A stretch of 6,595 nucleotides of DNA from JANNMJ01 sp031397815 (GCA_031397815.1 JANNMJ010000210.1:1-6595); one strand, 5' to 3'; shown: positions 1 to 5,582, counted from the stretch's first letter. The notes: generated from the letters alone by a model not told the origin. Numbers and translations are program-made.

Positions 1-1
1 G

Positions 2-130
2 GTGGTGGAGCGAACTATTGCCTGGACGACGGCCCACCGCCGCCTGGCCCGAGACTACGAACGCTCCACCCGTCACGCCGCTGCTTGGATCTACATCGCT
101 AATATTCGCCGAATCCTACTGTTAACTTAA
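2..130 (+). CDS. IS5-family transposase, C-terminal fragment (cut by window edge)
   Basis: Only the last 42 codons and the TAA stop are visible; the start lies left of the window. The visible peptide begins VVERTIAWTTAHRRLARDYE and ends RRILLLT. The VERT-aW-x-ahRRLaRDYE pattern is the conserved C-terminal part of DDE transposases of the IS5 family (IS427/IS1031-like group), where the final E-region glutamate sits in 'VVER'. The last codons run straight into the terminal repeat of the element, as is usual for these compact insertion sequences. The enzyme would catalyse cut-and-paste movement of its own element. Whether the complete copy is intact cannot be judged from here. Family assignment is from motif recognition, not from a search. 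Confidence 0.72.
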   Translation: MVERTIAWTTAHRRLARDYERSTRHAAAWIYIANIRRILLLT

Positions 131-142
131 ACAGCCTCTTAG
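128..142 (+). mobile_element. Right terminal inverted repeat of the IS5-family element
   Basis: Directly after the transposase stop the sequence reads AAACAGCCTCTTAG. Its reverse complement CTAAGAGGCTGTTT resembles the GAGGCTGTTT-type ends of IS5-family elements. The element probably ends near 138, with the bases after it (TTAG or TTA) as possible target duplication. The matching left end is outside the window, so the exact boundary is inferred. Confidence 0.5.
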
Positions 143-155
143 TACTTTAATGATG

Positions 156-572
156 CTAAAGATTTCTGGACGCCTCAAGCGGGCTACTAATCAGTAAGCG
201 ACTTGTCTTTAAAAAACCCCGCGGGTCACGGGTGACAAGATGCGTAATCACAGGAACTGCTAATGCAGCTAAAAACTGCATCGCATCTTCCACATCCGTA
301 ATCTCGGAAACTAGCGCTGCCTGTACGGTTGTAGAATCAATCGCTACAATGTGGACGAACCGCGTCAACTTCTGCAACATTTCGCGCGCCGCCGCCGCAC
401 CCACCAGTTTGCGCGTAGTGTAGAACACGTGGCTGAAGCTCAAGCTGGAAACGTACAGGGTCGCCTTACCCTGAAACGCTGCTTCAAATAATGCTGCCGC
501 CGCTTGACCGAACGGCTCACGCCGTGCCAAGTAGTCAAAGACGATATTGGTGTCAAGAAACAGGTGTCGCAC
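156..572 (-). CDS. PIN-domain ribonuclease toxin (VapC-like, type II TA)
   Basis: A 138-residue PIN-domain protein, the usual length for this group, predicted to be a Mg2+-dependent endoribonuclease that cleaves RNA unless bound by its antitoxin. Visible motifs are LDTNI at residues 6-10 with catalytic Asp7, the DVEDAMQF segment at 93-100 with Asp93, Glu95 and Asp96, and VTRDPRGF at 113-120 with Asp116. The stretch SSLSFSHVFYTTRK (42-55) has His48 where classic VapC proteins have a second conserved acid. To my knowledge the PIN_3-like branch often has Asn or another non-acid there, so activity may still be intact. The start is GTG at 570-572; no ATG fits better and the peptide MRHLFLDTN matches the family start. 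It lies 18 bp downstream of the antitoxin stop, so the two are probably co-transcribed. The C-terminus (KTSRLLISSPLEA) aligns with the family end, so the nearby insertion sequence (ending about 14-18 bp away) seems not to have truncated it. Confidence 0.82.
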   Translation of the reverse strand: MRHLFLDTNIVFDYLARREPFGQAAAALFEAAFQGKATLYVSSLSFSHVFYTTRKLVGAAAAREMLQKLTRFVHIVAIDSTTVQAALVSEITDVEDAMQFLAALAVPVITHLVTRDPRGFLKTSRLLISSPLEASRNL

Positions 573-590
573 GGTCAGCAGAATACAGGG

Positions 591-809
591 TTAAGCAGCG
601 TCACGCTGCGTCTTGTAGTCAAAATCCGGCGGCAGTTGCAGAATACCAAACAACTCCTGAACTGGGGGTGAGAGCGGTACCACGTTCGGCGCGTTCAGAA
701 AATCGCGCAGGTAGCCTTCCACCAAGCTCGCCAGAGTCAGGCCTTTCTGCCGGGCCAGAGCTTCTGCTTGCTGCACCAGCTCATCGTTAAGATTGATGAC
801 GAATGACAT
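591..809 (-). CDS. Small antitoxin, ribbon-helix-helix/DUF6364-like
   Basis: A 72-residue protein encoded just upstream of the PIN toxin. The N-terminus MSFVINLNDELVQQAEALAR followed by KGLTLASLVEGYLRDFL fits a short beta strand and two helices, as in ribbon-helix-helix antitoxins and the DUF6364 proteins common beside PIN toxins in Bacteroidota. The remaining tail (about 42-72: proline-rich, then ELFGILQLPPDFDYKTQRD) would be the part that wraps the toxin and blocks its active site, by analogy with other families. The RHH part would dimerise, bind DNA and repress its own promoter. The ATG at 807-809 is the first good start and puts the conserved strand at the N-terminus. Antitoxin-first order is standard for vapBC. 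The subfamily name is an inference from a short sequence. Confidence 0.7.
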   Translation of the reverse strand: MSFVINLNDELVQQAEALARQKGLTLASLVEGYLRDFLNAPNVVPLSPPVQELFGILQLPPDFDYKTQRDAA

Positions 810-847
810 AGAGATTGCTGCTAAAAGATTTCAAACGACCACTCCTC

Positions 848-892
848 AACAAATATAACCGCCCCGCCAACCTAAAAGGTCAGCGAGGCGGT
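848..892 (-). terminator. Intrinsic terminator of clpB
   Basis: The minus-strand RNA can form a continuous 16-bp stem (858-873 with 877-892, 3-nt loop UUU) with three G-U wobbles, followed by UAUAUUUGUU. On the plus strand the wobble pairs become C-A mismatches, so the structure is built for the minus-strand transcript. It begins 68 bp after the clpB stop codon. Confidence 0.85.
850..857 (-). promoter_or_regulatory. Candidate -7 element for the antitoxin-toxin operon
   Basis: On the minus strand this reads TATATTTG, a full match to the Bacteroidota -7 consensus TAnnTTTG. It lies 40 bp upstream of the antitoxin ATG, giving a leader of roughly 35 nt. No convincing -33 TTTG lies 19-23 bp further upstream. 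The same bases form the U-rich tail of the clpB terminator, so the match could be partly accidental. Confidence 0.35.
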
Positions 893-960
893 CCACCCAC
901 CCGAATCGGTCCCCCAGAAAAAAAATCAGCGAAATCAATAAATCACCTAAATCTGCGATC

Positions 961-3573
961 CTAGAGCGCCGGTACCTCCAGATTCACAAACACCACCCGG
1001 CCATCCCCATCCAGCTGCGCTTCCACCACCGCATCAGGCTTGATATTACCTGCCAGAATGGCCTTGCTCAGCTCGTTGAGCACCTGCCGCTGCATCACTC
1101 GCTTCAGCGGCCGAGCGCCGTACTGCGGATCATACCCAGCCTCAGCGAGGTGTTGGAGCACTTCGTCGGTGGCTTCCAGCCGGATGCCGTTCTCTTCCAG
1201 CCGCTGCTGAATCTGCTTGAATTGCAGCTCCGCGATGCGCCGGACCTGCGCGGTGCCGAGCGGCTCGAACATCACCACCTCATCGATGCGGTTGATGAAT
1301 TCGGGCCGAAGCTGCTTCTTGAGCAGCTCCATCACCGCCTCCTTCGCCCGCTCGATGGTCGGACGAGGGTTCATCTCGTCCATCGTCGCGAATTCCTCCT
1401 GAATGACGTGCGCACCGAGGTTCGACGTCATAATAATAATCGTGTTCTTGAAATTCGCGACGCGCCCTTTATTATCCGTCAAGCGCCCGTCATCGAGGAC
1501 TTGCAGCAGGATATTGAACACATCCGGGTGTGCCTTCTCGATCTCGTCGAGCAGCACCACCGAGTACGGCTTGCGCCGCACAGCCTCCGTCAGCTGCCCG
1601 CCTTCATCGTAACCCACGTAACCGGGAGGCGCCCCAATCAGGCGGCTCACGGCGTGGCGCTCCTGATACTCGCTCATATCGATGCGCACGAGGGCGTTTT
1701 CGTCGTTGAAGAGGTATTCGGCGAGGGCTTTCGCCAGCTCCGTCTTCCCGACGCCCGTCGGGCCGAGGAAGATGAACGACCCAATCGGGCGTTTCGGGTC
1801 CTGCAACCCGGCGCGTGAGCGCCGCACGGCGTCGGCAATCGCCTCGATGGCTTCCGCCTGACCCGCCACCCGGCGCCCCAGCTCAGCTTCGAGGTGCAGG
1901 AGCTTCTCGCGCTCCCCTTGCAGCATTTTCGCCACGGGGATGCCGGTCCACTTCGCCACCACTTCCGCCACCGATTCCGCCGTCACCACTTCCTGAAGCA
2001 TTGAGCCACGGTCGCTCTGCTCTTCGGCCTGCTGTTGCAGCTCCTTGAGCTTCGCTTCGGCTTCCTGAATCTTGCCGTAGCGCAGCTCGGCCACGCGGCC
2101 GTAATCCCCGGCGCGCTCGGCTTGCTCGGCTTCCACGCGGAAGCGCTCGATGGCCTCCTTTTGCTCCTGAATGCCGTGCAAAACGCCTTTTTCGCTCTCC
2201 CAACGGGCGCGCAACGAGTCGCGCCGCTCCGTCAGGTCGGCGATTTCTTTGCCGAGGACGTTCTCGCGGTCTTTGTCGTTTTCGCGCCGAATTGCCTCGC
2301 GCTCAATCTCCAGCTGCATCAAGCGGCGCTGCACTTCATCGAGCTCCTGCGGCATCGAATCCAGCTCGATACGCAGCTTCGCGGCGGCTTCGTCCATCAA
2401 ATCGATGGCTTTGTCGGGCAGGAAACGGTCAGTGATGTAGCGGCTGCTCAGCTCGACGGCCGCAATCACGGCGCTGTCCTGAATGCGCACGCCGTGGTGC
2501 AGCTCGTACTTCTCCTTGATACCGCGCAGGATGCTCACCGCGTCCTCCACGGTCGGCTCGTCGACCATCACCGCCTGAAACCGCCGTTCCAGCGCCTTAT
2601 CCTTCTCGATGTACTTCTGATATTCCTTGAGGGTCGTCGCGCCGATGGCGTGCAGCTCGCCGCGCGCCAGCGCCGGTTTCAGCAAGTTCGCCGCGTCCAT
2701 CGCGCCGTCGCCGCCGCCCGCGCCAATCAGCGTGTGCATCTCATCGATGAAGAGCACGATTTGCCCCTCCGAATCCGTCACCTCCTTGATAACGGCCTTC
2801 AGGCGCTCCTCGAACTCGCCTTTGTATTTGGCGCCCGCCACGAGAAGCCCCATATCGAGGCTCATCACGGTTTTGTCCTTGAGGTTTTCGGGCACGTCGC
2901 CAGCCACAATCCGCTGCGCCAGCCCTTCCACGATGGCCGTTTTCCCGACGCCCGGCTCGCCCAGCAGCACCGGATTATTCTTCGTCCGCCGACTCAGGAT
3001 TTGCAGCACCCGCCGGATTTCTTCGTCGCGCCCAATCACCGGGTCCATCTTCCCGCTCCGCACCCGCTCATTCAGGTTGATGGCGTAGCGGTTGAGGCTC
3101 TGGTACTGGTCTTCGGCGCTTTGGCTCGTCACTTTACGCCCGCCGCGCAGCTCCTGCACGGCCTTCTTGACGTCTTTTTCAGCAAAACCGGCGTCTTTGA
3201 GCAGCGTCGCCACCGCATCCTTCCCGCCGAGCAAGCCGAGCAGCAGATGCTCCACGGCCACGTATTCGTCGCCGAAGCCCTTCAAAAAACCCTGCGCCCG
3301 CGTCAGCGCCGCGTGGGCATCATTGGAGAGGTACGGCGCGCTCCCGCCGCTCACCTTCGGATACCCCGCGAGCAGCGAATCGAGCCGCTGGTTCACCAGC
3401 CCCATATTCGCCCCGACCTTCTTCGTCAGAAAGCCAATCACGTTTTCGTCGGAGTTGAGCAGTCCCTTCAAAAGGTGCCCCGTCTCGATGGCCTGCTGCC
3501 CGCCCTGCGCCGCCACTTGCGTAGCCTGCTGCACGGCCTCCTGCGCCTTGATGGTGAAGTTGTTAAGGTTCAT
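961..3573 (-). CDS. clpB: ATP-dependent chaperone ClpB (protein disaggregase)
   Basis: This encodes a complete 870-residue class I Hsp100 AAA+ protein. It forms a hexamer in the cytoplasm that pulls polypeptides out of aggregates with DnaK/DnaJ/GrpE. Domains in order are the N-terminal Clp-N double repeat (about 1-145), NBD1 with Walker A GEPGVGKT (205-212), pore loop KYKGEFE (249-255), Walker B VLFIDE (273-278) and arginine finger RRF (330-332), the coiled-coil middle domain (about 390-520), and NBD2 with Walker A GPTGVGKT (604-611), pore loop GYVGYDE (651-657), Walker B VVLLDE (672-677), arginine finger in EFINRID and sensor 2 GARP (819-822). All catalytic motifs are intact. No ClpP-binding IGF-type loop was noticed, which fits ClpB rather than ClpA/C/X. 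The ATG at 3571-3573 is chosen because MNLNNFTIKAQEAV is the family start; an in-frame GTG 54 bp upstream would add a low-complexity extension without family character. No Shine-Dalgarno sequence precedes the start, and no CIRCE element or clear heat-shock promoter was found upstream. Confidence 0.98.
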   Translation of the reverse strand: MNLNNFTIKAQEAVQQATQVAAQGGQQAIETGHLLKGLLNSDENVIGFLTKKVGANMGLVNQRLDSLLAGYPKVSGGSAPYLSNDAHAALTRAQGFLKGFGDEYVAVEHLLLGLLGGKDAVATLLKDAGFAEKDVKKAVQELRGGRKVTSQSAEDQYQSLNRYAINLNERVRSGKMDPVIGRDEEIRRVLQILSRRTKNNPVLLGEPGVGKTAIVEGLAQRIVAGDVPENLKDKTVMSLDMGLLVAGAKYKGEFEERLKAVIKEVTDSEGQIVLFIDEMHTLIGAGGGDGAMDAANLLKPALARGELHAIGATTLKEYQKYIEKDKALERRFQAVMVDEPTVEDAVSILRGIKEKYELHHGVRIQDSAVIAAVELSSRYITDRFLPDKAIDLMDEAAAKLRIELDSMPQELDEVQRRLMQLEIEREAIRRENDKDRENVLGKEIADLTERRDSLRARWESEKGVLHGIQEQKEAIERFRVEAEQAERAGDYGRVAELRYGKIQEAEAKLKELQQQAEEQSDRGSMLQEVVTAESVAEVVAKWTGIPVAKMLQGEREKLLHLEAELGRRVAGQAEAIEAIADAVRRSRAGLQDPKRPIGSFIFLGPTGVGKTELAKALAEYLFNDENALVRIDMSEYQERHAVSRLIGAPPGYVGYDEGGQLTEAVRRKPYSVVLLDEIEKAHPDVFNILLQVLDDGRLTDNKGRVANFKNTIIIMTSNLGAHVIQEEFATMDEMNPRPTIERAKEAVMELLKKQLRPEFINRIDEVVMFEPLGTAQVRRIAELQFKQIQQRLEENGIRLEATDEVLQHLAEAGYDPQYGARPLKRVMQRQVLNELSKAILAGNIKPDAVVEAQLDGDGRVVFVNLEVPAL

Positions 3574-3750
3574 GGGTGGAAAGAAGTAAGCAGTAGGTGA
3601 GGGTTGGGTCCCTACTGCATACGCCACCTAGCAAACCGAGGGCGAGGATGGGAAATGTGCCTTTTTGGCGGTGTGGGATTAGATAGGGTTTGACAATGTG
3701 GCGGGGGCGCTCTATAGCAGCGCTTGCCTTTATATGAAAGTGTTAGGGAT

Positions 3751-3758
3751 TACATTTG
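3751..3758 (+). promoter_or_regulatory. Candidate -7 promoter element of the secreted-protein gene
   Basis: The bases TACATTTG match the Bacteroidota -7 consensus TAnnTTTG exactly, 31 bp before the ATG at 3790. A TTG at 3724-3726 could act as the -33 element, but the 24-bp spacer is a little longer than usual. It lies in the 216-bp divergent region between clpB and this gene. On the minus strand of that region I found no TAnnTTTG, so the clpB promoter remains unplaced. Confidence 0.45.
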
Positions 3759-3789
3759 CTAGCAATTCAACCCAAAACAGCGAACCAAC

Positions 3790-4206
3790 ATGAGCAAAAA
3801 CATATTTTTTTTGTTTGCCCTTTTACTCCTTCCTCTATACTCAGTCGGTCAAATCAATACTTTTAAATCGTTTAGCTACAATTGTGGCGACAACAAGGAC
3901 GATGGGACTATTGCATGGAGCCAGAAAGTAGCAAAGAACGACATAATAACTGTCGATTTGCAGAAAAATACAATAAAATTATTTATAAGCACCGATGGAT
4001 CTGTTGAAACTTTCAACATTTTTTTTCACGGAGGACTTGTAAAGGATGACGAAGGAAATAGCCTTTTTCCATACAAATGCGTTGATTCCAAAGGCAAAAA
4101 GGTTGAATTTACATATTTTTTGTCGAGCGACAAAAAGGATCAAGCGATGCTTATGGAGTATATCACCTTCTCGTGTATGTGGGAGGTTAATGGCGTAAAA
4201 AACTAA
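3790..4206 (+). CDS. Hypothetical secreted protein, AT-rich gene
   Basis: A 138-residue protein that I do not recognise. Residues 1-20 form a clear signal peptide: MSKN, then a hydrophobic core FFLFALLLLPLYS, with probable cleavage around VGQ (19-21). There is no lipobox cysteine, so it should be released to the periplasm or outside rather than anchored as a lipoprotein. The mature part of about 118 residues has alternating hydrophobic and polar stretches that suggest a beta-rich fold, and cysteines at 32, 97 and 129. The gene is much richer in A and T than its neighbours (one 60-base row, 3961-4020, has only 16 G or C), which points to acquisition from elsewhere or to a weakly constrained orphan gene. 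It is transcribed away from clpB with its own candidate promoter. No Shine-Dalgarno sequence precedes the ATG. Existence as a gene is well supported; function is unknown. Confidence 0.75.
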   Translation: MSKNIFFLFALLLLPLYSVGQINTFKSFSYNCGDNKDDGTIAWSQKVAKNDIITVDLQKNTIKLFISTDGSVETFNIFFHGGLVKDDEGNSLFPYKCVDSKGKKVEFTYFLSSDKKDQAMLMEYITFSCMWEVNGVKN

Positions 4207-4266
4207 AGTTTTCCATTGTGCCGCTGCCTATGAAAACGACAATCGCCACCAACCATTGGGTTTTTT

Positions 4267-4458
4267 ATGATTTCGTCTTTAGAAGATTTTCTCAGGTTTC
4301 TTGAAACGCCTGAGTTCAAACAGCAGCACCGCGCCCGGCTAGTAGCAGAAGCTCGCGCCGCACGCACTTCTCTAACGTACCTCGACGAATCAGGACGATG
4401 TATTCAGGAATGGCCCGCTACCGGCGAGCGGTACGTGATCGTTCTACCTGTTGCATAG
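4267..4458 (+). CDS. Small hypothetical protein, 63 residues
   Basis: A short open frame beginning MISSLEDFLRFLETPEFK and ending in ERYVIVLPVA. The first half is predicted helical and rich in Arg and Ala (HRARLVAEARAARTS). The second half has a 'YLDESGRCIQEWPATGERYVI' pattern, like a short beta hairpin in small orphan proteins of this phylum. I cannot name a family. No toxin or partner gene is adjacent, so an antitoxin role would be speculation. It follows the AT-rich secreted gene by 60 bp on the same strand and could be read through from it, but its base composition is back to that of the surrounding genome. It ends close to the terminator of the convergent gene. The ATG at 4267 is preceded by a T-run and no Shine-Dalgarno sequence. 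Confidence 0.5.
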   Translation: MISSLEDFLRFLETPEFKQQHRARLVAEARAARTSLTYLDESGRCIQEWPATGERYVIVLPVA

Positions 4459-4476
4459 GTTACCTCATTTGCTCCC

Positions 4477-4524
4477 AATAAAAAACGTACTCCGACAGCT
4501 TCTCTGAAGCCATCGAAGTACGTT
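4477..4524 (-). terminator. Intrinsic terminator of the 233-residue protein gene
   Basis: The minus-strand RNA forms an uninterrupted 19-bp stem (4484-4502 with 4506-4524, loop AGA) including four or so G-U pairs, followed directly by UUUU and AUU. On the plus strand the wobbles turn into mismatches and no T-run follows, so it serves the minus-strand gene ending at 4558. The convergent small gene stops at 4458, just beyond it. Confidence 0.88.
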
Positions 4525-4557
4525 ACCATTACCACTAAAAGCCCTTAAACCCCACCC

Positions 4558-5259
4558 CTACTCCTGATCCCGCTTCGGCTTCTCCCCGGCGTGGACCCGT
4601 GCCAGCAGCGACTTCCGCGAAAACTCCTTCAAAACCGACTTATCCTCCTTGAAGAGCCGGGTGGCGGTTTTGCGAACTTTCCGAATGAACGCGTCTACGG
4701 CTTCGAAATCGGAGTTTTCGAGCTTGGTAGATTGTACGCCCGTGTTGCTGTGCTGGCTTTGGAGCAGGTTATCCGCGTCGATTTTGGCGCGCAGGGTGTT
4801 GAGTTCGTCCAGCTCCTGCGCTTTGTAGCCCTTCGTTTTGAGGGCGTCGAGGTTAGCGGTCAGCAAACCGGCGAGGGCCGCCATTTTCGTCAGTGACCCT
4901 TCCGCGTCGCGGGTCCGAAGGCGCTCGTCGAGCGCCATCACTTTGAAATCAGCGGGCTTGACCGTCAGCAGATTCGGAGCGCCGGAAAGGTCGAGCCGAA
5001 TTTGTAGCCGGTTGAGCAGCTTTCGCACCGCATCCATCGATTCGTAGAGCCGAGCCGTCACTACTTTCCCGGTGCCCGTGCGGCCACCCGCGCCGGGTGC
5101 ATCCTTGAGCTTTTCGCGGGCAGCAGCAAAATCGGTCAGGAACTTTGCGTGGTAGTCATCGGGCGCAATGTCCTCAAATTGAAGGCGGTAGGTAGTGTAG
5201 CTGTCGAGCGTGAAGCCGCCCAGCGTAAACAAGTCCTCTTTGTTAAACGCAAATCGCAT
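4558..5259 (-). CDS. Unrecognised helical protein, 233 residues
   Basis: I do not recognise a named family. The protein starts MRFAFNKEDLFTLGGFTLDSYTT... and has no signal peptide or membrane segment, so it should be cytoplasmic. It is rich in charged residues and looks mostly alpha-helical: amphipathic stretches at about 34-53, 70-90, 108-142 and 147-165, a variable Ser/Gln/Asn linker at about 166-178, and a basic C-terminus (191-233) dense in Lys and Arg with an end reading GEKPKRDQE. A glycine-rich GAGGRTGTGK segment (56-65) is probably a loop between helices. The ATG at 5257-5259 is preferred over an in-frame ATG 60 bp upstream because the added residues would read through the inverted-repeat region and look non-coding. 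It is a single-gene unit with its own strong terminator. Upstream lie an inverted repeat (5291-5323) and the 21-bp tandem array. A nucleic-acid or structural role is possible from the basic tail, but this is only inference. Confidence 0.8.
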   Translation of the reverse strand: MRFAFNKEDLFTLGGFTLDSYTTYRLQFEDIAPDDYHAKFLTDFAAAREKLKDAPGAGGRTGTGKVVTARLYESMDAVRKLLNRLQIRLDLSGAPNLLTVKPADFKVMALDERLRTRDAEGSLTKMAALAGLLTANLDALKTKGYKAQELDELNTLRAKIDADNLLQSQHSNTGVQSTKLENSDFEAVDAFIRKVRKTATRLFKEDKSVLKEFSRKSLLARVHAGEKPKRDQE

Positions 5260-5524
5260 AGACTGAAAAAAGGGAAAGGGGGGGTTGAAACGATCTGTTG
5301 AACGGCACTCGCCGTTCAAATCGGCCCCAACATACAGAAAAATTCAGTATTAAATGCTGAGTGGGCCTCTTTGCACCCCGTCCCGGCTTATGCGGCATCG
5401 GTCCCGGCTTATGCGGCATCGGTCCCGCCTTATGCGGTGTTGGACCGGCCTTATGTGGCATCGGTCCCGGCTTATGTGGCATCGGTCCGGCCTTATGCGG
5501 TGTTGGTCCCGGCTTATGTGGCAT
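5243..5524 (-). CDS. Doubtful ORF: MPHKPGP heptad repeat protein
   Basis: A 93-codon frame starts with ATG inside the tandem array (5522-5524) and encodes seven Pro/Gly/His/Lys-rich heptads of the form (M/T)PHK(P/A)GP, then a tail of about 44 residues. The tail runs across the inverted repeat at 5291-5323 and has no protein-like character; it ends SVYAICV and overlaps the start of the 233-residue gene by 17 bp in another frame. The heptad frame continues upstream of this ATG through the rest of the array to a TGA, without an ATG, GTG or TTG codon that looks like a start. Overlap with the next gene could allow translational coupling, but the simpler view is that the frame stays open only because the repeat length is a multiple of three. 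Confidence 0.2.
   Translation of the reverse strand: MPHKPGPTPHKAGPMPHKPGPMPHKAGPTPHKAGPMPHKPGPMPHKPGRGAKRPTQHLILNFSVCWGRFERRVPFNRSFQPPLSLFSVYAICV
5291..5323. repeat. Inverted repeat upstream of the 233-residue protein gene
   Basis: The core is a perfect 9-bp inverted repeat, TTGAACGGC-N4-GCCGTTCAA (5298-5319). After a 3-base bulge on the left it continues with CGAT/ATCG (5291-5294 and 5320-5323). No T-run follows on either strand, so it is not an intrinsic terminator. It lies 32-64 bp before the start of the minus-strand gene, where an operator or a leader-RNA hairpin would be expected. Confidence 0.75.
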
Positions 5525-5582
5525 CGGTCCCGGCTTATGTGGTACTGGTCCCGCCTTAAGCGGTATCGGTCCCGCCTTATGC
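5379..5582. repeat. 21-bp tandem repeat array, about 9.7 copies
   Basis: Nine full 21-bp units start at 5379, 5400, 5421, 5442, 5463, 5484, 5505, 5526 and 5547, with a partial tenth at 5568-5582. Each unit reads GGTCCCGGCTTATG (first 14 bases) followed by C/T, GG and a five-base variable end. Units 3 and 6 share the ending GTGTT while units 1, 2, 4, 5 and 7 end GCATC, giving a partial 63-bp higher-order pattern. Because 21 is a multiple of three, open frames persist through the array: a GPGLCGI heptad on the plus strand and an MPHKPGP heptad on the minus strand. The array sits between the unknown 233-residue gene and higBA. Confidence 0.97.

Noticed and set aside
1150..1818. A 222-codon plus-strand open frame opposite the clpB NBD2 region
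   Set aside because: Shadow of the conserved Walker motifs and their codon bias; no independent coding evidence.
2035..3600. A 521-codon open frame on the plus strand opposite clpB
   Set aside because: It lies entirely antisense to a certain clpB. The peptide is rich in Leu, His, Arg and Gln runs typical of the complement of GC-rich codons, with no domain visible.
3574..3627. N-terminal extension of ClpB by 18 residues from an upstream GTG
   Set aside because: The extension (AYAVGTQPSPTAYFFPP) has no family character, while the ATG at 3571-3573 gives the conserved ClpB N-terminus.
3707..3723. Inverted repeat GCGCT-N7-AGCGC upstream of the secreted-protein gene
   Set aside because: Only 5-bp arms in a GC-rich stretch; too weak to call as an operator or terminator.
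4230..4304. 24-codon ORF beginning MKTTIATNHWVFYDF
   Set aside because: It overlaps the start of the 63-residue frame out of phase, and its second half is the shadow of that gene.
5065..5085. GRTGTGK in the 233-residue protein as a P-loop
   Set aside because: It lacks the Ser/Thr after the lysine, is not preceded by a hydrophobic strand, and no Walker B is seen; it looks like a flexible loop.
5343..5360. Hairpin around TCAGTAT/ATGCTGA
   Set aside because: A 7-bp stem with one wobble and a 3-nt loop, not followed by a T-run; may be chance in AT-rich DNA.
5379..5582. CRISPR array
   Set aside because: Units are contiguous 21-bp tandem copies without unique spacers, and no cas genes are present.
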